Source: Beta vulgaris subsp. vulgaris
Lineage: Eukaryota > Streptophyta > Magnoliopsida > Caryophyllales > Amaranthaceae
Reading direction: 5' to 3'
Assembly: GCF_026745355.1 (NCBI RefSeq)
Contig: NC_079206.1
Coordinates: forward strand, 23,902,899 to 23,966,898
DNA length: 64,000 nt
Shown here: in pieces, positions 32,661-42,146 of the stretch
Layout of the letters: every line of letters begins with the position of its first letter
Position numbering within the stretch: the stretch's first letter is position 1
Position numbers and translations under genes: made by a program
The notes under the pieces: model-generated
What the model was told of the DNA's origin: nothing
Databases searched by the model: none
What the model saw: the letters and a program-made list of their open reading frames with translations, nothing else

Positions 32661-34095
32661 TCTCAAGAACAATCCCCCATGGGAAGATATCAAGACTCAT
32701 CATAGATTGCATCATATCTAATAGATTTTGATTCCTTCTTTCAGAAATGTCATTTAATTGTGGTGTTCCAGGTGGAGTCCAATGTGAAAGTCTTTCACAA
32801 TCCTTCAAATGATCACCAAATTCATGAGATAAATATTCGCCAGCGTGATCGGATCGTAATCTCTTATTTTTCTTCCCAAGTTGGTTATGTACCTCATTTT
32901 GGAATTCCTTGAACTTTTCGAAGGATTCCGACATATGTCACATGAGGTAAACATATCTAAATCTGCTTACGTCATCGGTAAAAGTTACGAAGTAACTATA
33001 ACCTTCCCAGGCCAAAGTAATCATAGGTCCGCGCACATCGGTATGTATGAGGGGTAAAAGTTCATTGGCCCTTTCACTTGAACCTATGAAAGGATACTTT
33101 GTCATTTTCTCCATCAAGCAAAACTCATAAGTATCAAATGATAATCAAACGATTTGAGAATTCTATCTTTATGAACTTTCTCAATGTGTTTTAAAGTTAT
33201 ATGGCCTAATCGACAATACCATAGATATATGGAGTTAGAATCATTTGCTTTATGTTTCTTATTGTCTATGTTATATATGTGGGTTTCTAAGTTTAGCATA
33301 TATATAAACCATTCGGTAACTTAGCGGAGACATAGAACATATCATCAGATACGAAGAAAATAATTGTTCTGTATTGTAAACGGAAAACCTTCGAACTCCA
33401 AAATAGGATTCGAAATAATGTTTTTTGTGATAGTGGGGACATAATAACAAATAAAGTTCTAAAACTAATCCTGAAGGTAAATGTATACTATATAATCTCT
33501 CTGCCAATGTAGCAACGATTCTTGCTCCATTGCCAACGCGAAGATCCACTTCTCCCTTGCTTAATGTTCTACTTCCTTTAATGTCTTGCATATTACAGAT
33601 AATGTGCGAACCACAAGCGGTATCAAATACCCAAAAAGTAGAAACTCATTTTTCTTATCCTTCAAATTTTGGGGTAGCTACTTTTCCAATTAACCAACTT
33701 AGTTACATTAGTAAAAGTAATGCTCATCAGCTACATTTGGTTTTGGACTAGTCTTTTGCTTTTCAGAAGTTTCATACTAATTTGTTTGCTTTTGTCCTTC
33801 TTAATATCAATCTCAATCCTATTGAGTGATTTTCCTTTACTAACCATATGAACATCCTTATGTTCTTATCCTGGTTTGTTAGGAATATTACTCTTTGCCC
33901 GAGTAAACATTCCATGCATATCTTGTAAGGTTGCTTCATGTCCTTGCATTTGAAAGTATTTGAACTTTTCAGTTCTGAGAACAATATTCTCATAGCCCTT
34001 TTACTTCTAATGAAATGTTCAACACTCGGTTTGTCCTTCGCAAGGATGGAGCATAAATTACAAGTAGACTTGTTGTTGTTGTTGTTCCTAGACAT
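32661..34095 (-). pseudogene. gag-pol: Copia C3 gag-pol, N-terminal part to integrase
   Basis: The minus strand starts at ATG 34095 with MSRNNNNNKSTCNL...ILAKDKPS, the usual copia gag N-terminus. Most of gag is then deleted or scrambled. At 33591-33480 KGEVDLRVGNGARIVA marks the post-protease region, at 33299-33114 SIYLWYCRLGHITLKHIEK is the GAG-pre-integrase domain, and at 32934-32661 the integrase core has KRLRSDHAGEYLSHEF and TPPGTPQLNDISERRN. The reading stops at the inserted LTR and resumes at 19403. Many stops show that this is an old copy. Confidence 0.82.
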
Positions 34096-34133
34096 GATTG
34101 CTACAACACATAATAAAGACTGAACTCGACCAA

Positions 34134-35040
34134 TGTTATAACAAGCATCAGCAGTTAAAAAGATTTTAATTAACTACTACTTTTTGTTCAAATTGCAAGT
34201 TTCCTATAAAATAAAGAAATAACCAAGATCCCCTCCCACTACGATCAAATTGACTCGCCTTTAATGTATAGCAGTTTGTGTAAATAAACACTTTACTAAT
34301 TATTATTCTTGGTAGATAGGTTAACGACTCCTTGTTTACTCCTTTCTTAGCTTCAAAATCCAAAACTTTGTCTTTATATATAATTATTCTTGGTAGATAT
34401 TAAACATACATTCTATTATAATATCATAATAAAAAAACACAAACTATTTACTTATTTACAATTAATAAGCAAATAAACCTTTCCATAATAATTATAAAAC
34501 TTGATAAATTTAAGTTATAAATCATTTTCCCCTCAAAAAAAAAAAAGTTATAAATCATTTAGGAAACTTTATTATTTTAATCCAATGCTGACTAAATATG
34601 GCAGTAACTATATTAATGATTTGAGTACATTGAAAAACAAAAATTATGCTAGAATATTATTTTTTTATTATTAATTGGTTCAACCAGCAGCTAAAGCTGC
34701 ATGTCAAACCCCAACTCACTGCTTGCCTTACCGCTGGAAACACCAACCATCACAACGCACACACACGGCACCGGCCAGCAGCAAAACTACCAGCCATCCC
34801 TAGCCGCATCATGCACCCCATGCCACCACTCAGCCCAGCAGCCAGCAACCGCCGGCAGCAAAGCCACCAGAACCCAAAGCAACTCGATGCAGCGCACGTC
34901 TAACGTGCACCGCGCGTGACTGCCGCCAAAGCCGCCCCTTCTCCGCCACTTTCAGTCCTTTCCGCTAGCTACCATGGCTCCACCTTACTGGTGGGGGACA
35001 GCCAGCCATGGTTGCCTTTCCTTTTTAAATTTATGTAACA
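34134..35040 (-). repeat. Probable 5' LTR of copia C3
   Basis: Directly right of the gag leader the plus strand starts TGTTATAAC, and the next plausible outer end is TATGTAACA at 35040. This gives complementary ends TGTTA/TAACA and 907 bp. The base run TTGGTCGAG next to the inner end could be a decayed methionine primer site. There is no second LTR for comparison, so the edges are tentative. It contains a GC-rich stretch at 34690-34990 without a believable gene. Confidence 0.4.
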
Positions 35041-35136
35041 ATTTACATTAACTTTAAACTAATATTTATCCAACAATTTGTTTAAAGATTAAGGATTTAA
35101 TCAGGTTTAGATAATTCGGAAATTAGTGCAGAAAAT

Positions 35137-35858
35137 TGTTGGAACATTTATAGGGTAATGGGTTTGAAACTCATAAGGGTATGTACTAGAAGAGGAGGAG
35201 GTCTAGTATGCAAAAGGTTAGAGTGCATCAAGTAACAACACGCATTGTTATACCAAGGGAGACAGAAGACTGGCCGCGAGTCGCGACAACCGTCGCGAGT
35301 CGCGACCAGTGGCCCGTCGCGAGTCGCGACGCGTCTTCTGCCTTGGAATGCGAAAAATTGCCTCGACGGTTTTATATCCGTTGTGATGCTTTGTTGATCA
35401 TTTTAATGACTTTTAAGGTCCTTTAATCAGTAGATTAAAGACCTTTGATGAGTGATTAAGATGGGGGTTATGTGATTAACCTCTCTAGTCAATGTGATTA
35501 AGATGGGGGTTATGTGATTAACCTCTCTAGTCGATGCTTATATATAAACTTGGGATTCCTATGAGTGAGAGGTTAGAAGAAAATCAGAATTTTCTATACT
35601 CTCTCAAAAGTCTTCTTTCTTAGCTTAAGAGAAACCTTGCAATCTTCTCTTGAGTGTTCTTCACAAACACAAAAACACAAGTTCTTGTTGATTCACTTAG
35701 AAGATCATCTAAGTGGATTGTTTCTCTCCATTGTATCTCATTAGTTATTTCGTGTTAACCCGGTGATCCTAGAGGGGCGAAATTAAACTAATAGGAAAGC
35801 GTAGTTTCCGTGCCTTGGAGTGGGATATCCGGTTCTCTCATTGATCACTCACCTAACA
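35137..35858 (+). repeat. 5' LTR of copia C4 (722 bp)
   Basis: It starts TGTTGGAACATTTATAGGG and ends CACCTAACA. U3 holds three GCGAGTCGCGAC palindromic units (35274-35335) and a duplicated block GTGATTAAGATGGGGGTTATG/CCTCTCTAG (35450-35535). A TATA box TATATATAAA follows at about 35540-35549. Confidence 0.92.
35539..35549 (+). promoter_or_regulatory. TATA box of the copia C4 LTR
   Basis: TTATATATAAA lies downstream of the repeat-rich U3 and about 310 bases before the LTR end. The same element is at about 54976-54986 in the 3' LTR (TTATATATACC, slightly changed). Confidence 0.6.
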
Positions 35859-35875
35859 ATCTATTAGTTTAATTT
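35780..35875 (+). promoter_or_regulatory. 15-bp inverted repeat spanning the LTR/leader junction (candidate self-primer site)
   Basis: AAATTAAACTAATAG at 35780-35794 inside the LTR is the exact reverse complement of CTATTAGTTTAATTT at 35861-35875, which starts two bases after the LTR end. That is the spacing seen for the tRNA primer site of copia C1. No TGG-type tRNA complement occurs there. The layout is what a self-primed reverse transcription (as in Tf1/sushi elements) would need; function is inference. Confidence 0.55.
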
Positions 35876-35894
35876 TTCTCATTTCTTTTCGGAT

Positions 35895-36593
35895 ATGGCT
35901 CAAACACTCAAGGACATGACTATGAACTTCCAAAAGTTGGATAAGTTTGAGGGGGTGGGCTATCGGAGGTGGCAAAAGAAGATGCACTTCTTGTTGACCG
36001 CTTTGAATGTGGTGTATGTTTTATTAACTCCTATGCCACCACTCCCAGAAGATGGAGAGGAAGAGCCTCTTGAGACTACTAGGAAGAGGATAAAGTGGGA
36101 GAATGATGACTACATTTGTCGTGGTCATATTCTCAACTCTCTCACCGACCCGTTGTTTGATCTCTACCAAAATGTGGAGAGTACAAAGGAACTTTGGGAT
36201 GCTCTTGAGGCCAAGTACATTTCGGAAGATGCTTCAAGTAAGAAATTCCTTGTTAGTAATTTTAATTCTTTTAAAATGACTAATGATCGGCCTATTATGG
36301 AGCAATTCCATGAGGTTCATCATATTTTGAACCAAATAAGATCACATGGTATGGTGATGGATGAGGCAATTGCGGTTGCCTCAATCATTGACAAATTACC
36401 AAATTCTTGGAAAGATACAAAACATCTTTTAAAACATAAAAAGGAAGACATGTCCATGGAGCAATTAGGAACTCATCTTCGTATTGAAGAGGGGATCCGG
36501 GCTCAAGATGGGGTTAAGGATACTACTCCTAGTATTCCTAAATCTACCGTTAATTTGGTAGAGGTTGGTGGGTCTAGTAAGACCAAGAAATCC

Positions 36594-36635
<42 letters not shown>

Positions 36636-36974
36636 AACAAAACCAATGTTGCAAACAAGAAGAGGAAGACCCTCTCTTGTTGGATATGCAATGGTCATCA
36701 TCTTAAGAGGGATTGTCCTTCTAACAACAAAAAGAAGACAAAGAACACACAACCCAGTGTTGTTCAAAACCAAGGTAACAATGCACATGATAATATAATT
36801 GAAGAAATGCATTTTGTTGCTATGATTTCTGAAATTATGTGTGTGCAGGTTGATGATTCTTGGTGGATAGATTCGGGAGCCTCTAGACATGTGTGCAATA
36901 ACAAGGAGTTCTTCAAGTCTTTGAAAGATTTGGATGATGGTCCAATCTTGTATATGGGGATGATTCTACGGTAA
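35895..36974 (+). pseudogene. gag: Copia C4 gag and protease
   Basis: It starts at ATG 35895 (MAQTLKDMTMNFQKLDKFEG). The gag helical domain has RRWQKKMHFLLTAL, ELWDALEAKYISEDASSKKF and QFHEVHHILNQIR. A run of 15 Asn (from an AAC microsatellite at 36595-36640) precedes a short zinc knuckle CWICNGHHLKRDC. The aspartic protease site DSGASRHVC is at about 36871-36897. At about 36957 a G is missing from a G-run, and the frame passes to the reading that begins before 37001, so protease continues out of frame. Gag would form the particle and protease would process it. Confidence 0.88.
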
Positions 36975-37321
36975 AGGCTAGAGGCATCGGCCAAGTAGAA
37001 TTGTTGTTAACCTCGGGAAAGACTTTAACTCTCCGGGATGTTGTGTATGTACCGGAAGTTAGGAATAATCTTGTGTCAGGAGGTCTCTTGAATAAGTATG
37101 GTTTTAAAGTTGTTTTTGAGTCGGATAAATTTGTACTTTCCAAGGGTGGTATTTTTGTTGGACAAGGTTTCTTTTGTAATGGAATGTTTAAATTTAGTAT
37201 TGATAATAAAATTGGTACTAGTTCTATTTACATGCTTGATGTTTCTTCTCTATGGCACAATCGTTTATGTCATGTGAATTATCGTAGATTATATGACATG
37301 TCTAAAATGGGGTTGATACCT
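36958..37321 (+). pseudogene. pol: Copia C4 pol segment 1 (end of protease, GAG-pre-integrase)
   Basis: After the frameshift the text continues with DDSTVKARGIGQVEL-like sequence, LTLRDVVYVPEVRNNLVSGGLL and the pre-integrase SLWHNRLCHVNYRRLYDMSKMGLIP. It is cut at CCT (37319-37321) by the CACTA element and resumes at 45828. Confidence 0.88.
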
Positions 37322-37565
37322 CACAACAACAATCCGCGTCTTTAGCGTCTAACCTTCGCGTCCGTCTAACAAAACAGACGATATCCGCGAAAATAGCGTC
37401 AGAAATACTGTCAGACGGTAAATAACGTCCGATCTAGCGTCCGATATGTTTGCAGACGCAAAATAGCGTCCGCCACGTCCAGTCAGCGTCTGATTTTACG
37501 CCAGACGCAAAATAGCGTCCGTCAGGCGGACGGTAAAGGCCAAAGGCGGACGCTATTTGGGCGGA
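37322..37565 (+). repeat. Left terminal/subterminal repeats of the CACTA element
   Basis: Terminal CACAACAACAAT is followed by at least ten copies or variants of TAGCGTC/GCGTCCG and the complement GGACGCTA over 240 bp. In CACTA elements such arrays bind the element-encoded TNPA-like protein. Confidence 0.85.
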
Positions 37566-38327
37566 TAAACCAAACAGTCATCGACCCCTCCCCAGAAATT
37601 TTCGACCGCACTTTTCATTTTCGAAAACTGCTTTCTCTCTCTCTTTCATTTTCGCCGGCCACTGCTTTCTCTCTCTCTTCGCCGGCGACTCGCGACTTTG
37701 CCGCCGGAAAATCGTATCTCTTATAGCGACTTTCTCTCTCTCTTCGCGTGGGCCTCTCTTCACGTGGCGCCGCATCTCTCTTATAGGGCTGATTTGCCGC
37801 CGCCGAGCCGCCGCCGAGCTGCCGCCGAGCCGCTGCCGAGCCGCCGCCGAGCTGCCGCCGAGCCGCTGCCGAGCCGCCGCCTCCTTTTCTCTCCCTTCTA
37901 CAGTTGTTTAAGGTATGGATTTATACTTTAATTTTGTTGATTTTTTGCTTGAATTTCTTGTTGTAATTAGGGTTTGGTATTTTTGATGTATAGTTGTTGT
38001 TCATAGTTGTTGTTCATAGTTGTTGTTGTTGTGTGTGATGATTGTTGTTGTTTTTAATTGTATTGTTGTTGTTGTTTAATGAATTTGTTGTTTTTAATTG
38101 TATTGTTGTTGTTTAGTGAATTTGTTGTTGTTTTTAATTGTATTGTTGTGTTGTTTAGTGAATTTGTTGTTGATAATGAACTGTTAAGTGTTTGTTGTTG
38201 ATAATTAAATATGTTAAGTGTTGTTGTTGATAATTGAATATGTTAAGTGTTGTTGATAAAAGAACATGTTAAGTGTTGTTGAATATAGTGAATTGATACT
38301 TGCTAGTTGTATGTAGAGTTTTAAATT
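37566..38327 (+). repeat. Non-coding leader of the CACTA element with simple repeats
   Basis: A C/T-rich stretch (37620-37760) is followed by a GC-rich 9-base repeat GCCGCCGAG with variants (37797-37880). A long TTG/GTT-rich region (37990-38290) contains several copies of a TTTTTAATTGTATTGTTGTTG unit. No gene is visible. Confidence 0.7.
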
Positions 38328-41300
38328 ATGAAAAGGAAGGAACGTAGCTGGATGTATGAAAGACTTGATGGGCGTGCCCTTAGAACTGAGTATGTGAAAG
38401 GAGTTGATAAGTTCATTGAGTTTTGTTTACAACATCCTCATTTAAATGACGGTGATAAGATAAAATGTCCATGCATGAGGTGTAATAACTTGCGTTATTT
38501 GGATGTGGACACGGTCAAAGTACATTTGTACAGTAAGGGTTTTAAACCGAATTACTTTGACTGGTTATGTCATGGTGAACGTGCTACGGGGTCCTCCTCA
38601 TCTTCTGCTCAGTCAAATCCATATGTGGATATGGTTGTGGATGCTTTAGGGAATACTGAAGATCATGCCATGCTTGCCGGTTCAAACTCAGTTGAAGAAG
38701 AACCAAATGGTGAAGCAAAGAAGTTTTTTGACCTTCTAAGGCGGCCGAGAATCCCTTGTATGAAGGGAGCAAGATGTCCGTGCTGGAGATGGCTTCTAGA
38801 ATCAAAGTTTAAAGTGTGAGTATAACCTACCACACAGGTGTGTTGATGGTTTTCTTAGTTTATTGAATGAGGTGATACCCCAGAACAACAACATGGGAAG
38901 AAACTTTCTACGACAAAAAGAAAGTTCTAAAGGGTTTGGAGCTTCCTCATGAGAGGATACATGCATGTCCTAAAGGTTGTATGTTGTTTTGGAAGGGCGA
39001 TGCTCACTTAGATAAATGTAGTGTATGCGGTAGTGATCGGTACAAAGAAAACTTCTAAGGGCAAACTTATTCCTGCAAAAGTGTTAATGTACTTTCCAAT
39101 CACACCGAGGTTGCAGAGGTTGTTTGCAACTAAGAATATCTCTGAGAAAATGACATGGCATGCCGACAATCCTCGAATGCAGGGTACCTTAGCACATCCA
39201 AGTGACAGTGAAGCATGGAAACACTTTGATAGAACCTTTCCCGATTTCGCCGCGAGGCTCGAAATGTTAGACTCGGGCTGTGCACCGAGGATTTTCTCCA
39301 TATGGTAAGTTTGGAGGGCAATATTCATGCTGGCCAGTTATCCTCACACCATACAATTTGCCCTCCATCCATGTGATGAAATTCATGTTTCTTTCTTTGC
39401 TCGTTCCGGGACCTAAAAATCCCAAAGGAAACTTGGATGTGTTTATGCAGCCTCTAGTTGAAGAGTTGAAGCAGTTGTGGCATATTGGGGCTACGACCTA
39501 TGATGTTTCAAGGAAGCAAAATTTCAACCTTCGAGCATCGTGCTTTGGACAATTAGTGACTTTCCTGCGTATGGTATGTTGTCCGGATGGTCTACTGCTG
39601 GAAAGAAGGCATGTCCTTATTGCATGGAAAAAGCAAGGCATTCTGGCTTGAACATGGGGGTAAAGTGACATGGTTCGATTGTCATCGACAATTTCTTCAT
39701 TCTGACCACCCATTTCGAAGGAATAAGACTGCTTTTTGTAAGAATAGGTTGAGAATGGCGTAGCTCCTCACATAATGTCTGGAGAGGAACTGTGGCAGTG
39801 CGTGAAGACTTACCTAAAGCAACTGATGGTCCCGAGGCGCTGAACCGATTGAAGAAGGATAAAAAAGGTTGGTTGAAACAGAATATTTTGTGGGAGCTTC
39901 CATATTGGAAAGATTTGATTATCCGTCACAACTTAGATGTCATGCATGTTGAGAAGAATTTTTTCGACCAACTCATTAACACTGTGATGGATGTGAAGGG
40001 TCAAACTTCAGACACCCTTAGTGCAAGAAAGGATATGGCATGTTTGCAAACGCGGGAACTGGAGCTTGTTGATGATGGTGTGGGGAATTTGGCCAAGCCT
40101 AAAGCACCTTACACACTCGACAAGGCTCAGAAAAAGGTATTTTGTGAGTGGGTACGTGACTTGAAGTTTCCAGATGGCTTTGCATCGAACTTGAGTAGAT
40201 GCGTGGATCTTAGTTCAGTAAATTGCAAGGATTGAAGAGCATGACTGTCATGTATTCATGGAGAGGCTGTTGCCGGTTGGTCTAAAAGAATTGCTTCCTT
40301 TGCATGTTTGGAAGGCGATAACCGAAATAAGTCAATTCTTTCGAGACTTGTGTGCGTCCACAATCAAAGTCAGTGAGATGAAGCGCTTAGAGAACAACAT
40401 CGCTGAGATCTTATGCAAGTTGGAAAAAATCTTTCCTCCATCATTTTTTAATTCAATGGAGCACTTGCCGGTTCACTTGCCTTATGAAGCAAAAGTTGGT
40501 GGCCCGTCCAGTATAGATGGATGTACCCTTTCGAAAGGTAATTGAATTTGTTTTAAGTGTCATACAATACTGAATTCATACATAAATGCTAATCCTCACC
40601 TTACTGACAGGTTGCTTAACCATTAAAACGTAAAGTGGGAAACAAAGCACGTGTTGAAGGTTCAATATGCAATGCCTACTAACTGAGGAGATAGCGAACT
40701 TCTGCTCCAACTACTTTCAGCCCGGGGTTGACACAAAATCAAGGGACTTAGGAAGAAATGTCAATCCTGATGTCGCTAGCACACATGGTCTTGGTGTCCC
40801 CGAGTTGTTCAGGGAAGACTGCGGTCGACCGGGAACAGATGGACGTTTGCGATGGTTGCAAGACAAGGAGTACGATCGAGCACATCTTTACGTACTTGCA
40901 AACAGTGGCATCTTAAGTGATTATGAAAGGTAATTTCGTGAGAAGTTGTAGACCCATTGTGTTATATTCTACTTGTCCTTTGCCTAACGTGTGTGACATT
41001 ACTTACTCAAGGCGATTCGAGGATTATATTGTCAATTCAAGACCGAACATTGCTAAGGATGATGTGTGGAGCAAATGCGAAGCCGAGTTCCCTAGTTGGT
41101 TCAAGACAAATGTGAGTTTCGTACATTATTTGTTATAACCATTGAGATTCCTTCATGAACTAACTTAGTCCTAAAATCAGGTCCTTGGTGCCATGACAAG
41201 TGACGATGTCACTCGAGCTCTTGCTATGGGTCCTTCCAGACAAGTGAGAACGTGGAATCAGTTCTTTGTGAATGGATATAACTTTCATACACAGGAATAT

Positions 41301-41836
41301 GGCAAGAATAAGTCAACTATGAACTATGGTGTATGTGTACAAGCTGCTGATAGAGCTGATTACTTTGGCATTTTGGAGGAGGTTATTGAACTGGTGTACC
41401 ATGGTAATTTGGCTGTTTATAAGACAATTTTGTTCAAGTGCAATTGGATGGACTCGGACAAGGGTATGAACATTCATGAACAATACAAACTTGTGGAAGT
41501 CAATCACACCAAGAAATACCCAAAATATGATCCGTTTGTATTGTCGTACCAAGTTAGCCAAGTATACTACGCGCCGTATCCCAGTCTTAGGAGGGATAAA
41601 TGCAATGGTGGGCTGTGTTTAAAACGAAGGCAAGGTCCGAAGTTGATGCCCCGGTTGATTTGGATGTTCTCCAGGAGGAAAGAGTTGATACCGCTGCAGT
41701 TCTTTGTGCTCCGAATGAGATACCAGATTATGATGCTGGTGACGACAACAATAATGATGAGATCATGGAATTTGAGGCGCCGAATGAACAAGGAGAACCA
41801 AGTGATTATGAAAGCAGCGACGAGCTGGTGATTTGA
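38328..41836 (+). pseudogene. TNP2-like CACTA transposase
   Basis: It starts at ATG 38328 (MKRKERSWMYERLDGRALR) with a transposase-associated domain: YVKGVDKFIEFC, CPCMRCNN, VKVHLYSKGFKPNY and W.HGE. The TNP2 transposase core follows in broken frames (38760-39790): KKTSKGKLIPAKVLMYFPI, PRLQRLFATKNISEKMTWHA, PDFAAR, LVPGPKNPKGNLDVFMQPLV and KACPYC-like text. At 39890-40240 is LPYWKDLIIRHNLDVMHVEKN, then a DUF4218-like part (HVFMERLLPVGLKELLP, 40240-40545). A DUF4216-like part with MNYGVCVQAADRADYFGILE lies at 41200-41600, followed by an acidic C-terminus. The protein would cut the element ends. Many one-base frameshifts are present, and introns are likely (for example around 40540-40620, 40930-41000 and 41115-41180). 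Confidence 0.85.
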
Positions 41837-42146
41837 TGACGAGATGATGTGACGAGGATGATTTGTTTGATGACGTTTAGTGTATTTTGTTACCTTATGT
41901 AGTTTGCTTTTGTTGTAAGACAATATGTTTGTCATTTTATCGCTAGTGCAGACCTCTATGTGTAAGACATATTATTTATTTTTATTATATGTGTTTTAGT
42001 CATTTAATATGTTTTTAATTTGAAGCTTTTTCCAAATTGATTAATTATGTGATTTTCAATATTTTGTACTACGGTTTTATAATTTGTTTATGATTAATTT
42101 CATAGTTTATTGATTATAATATGTGATTACTTTCAAGCTTTTGCAG
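41837..42146 (+). other. Spacer between the two CACTA genes
   Basis: AT-rich, no coding sense seen. It ends in TTTTGCAG immediately before the ATG of the next gene, so it may include a 5' intron with its acceptor at 42146. Confidence 0.45.

Noticed and set aside
34646..34919. Host gene exon rich in Pro/Ala/His/Gln
   Set aside because: Open in two overlapping frames because of GC-rich composition, with no domain or splice context; it falls in the probable copia C3 LTR.
36465..36890. Minus-strand ORF with a Val run
   Set aside because: Shadow of the copia C4 gag, caused by the AAC microsatellite read backwards.
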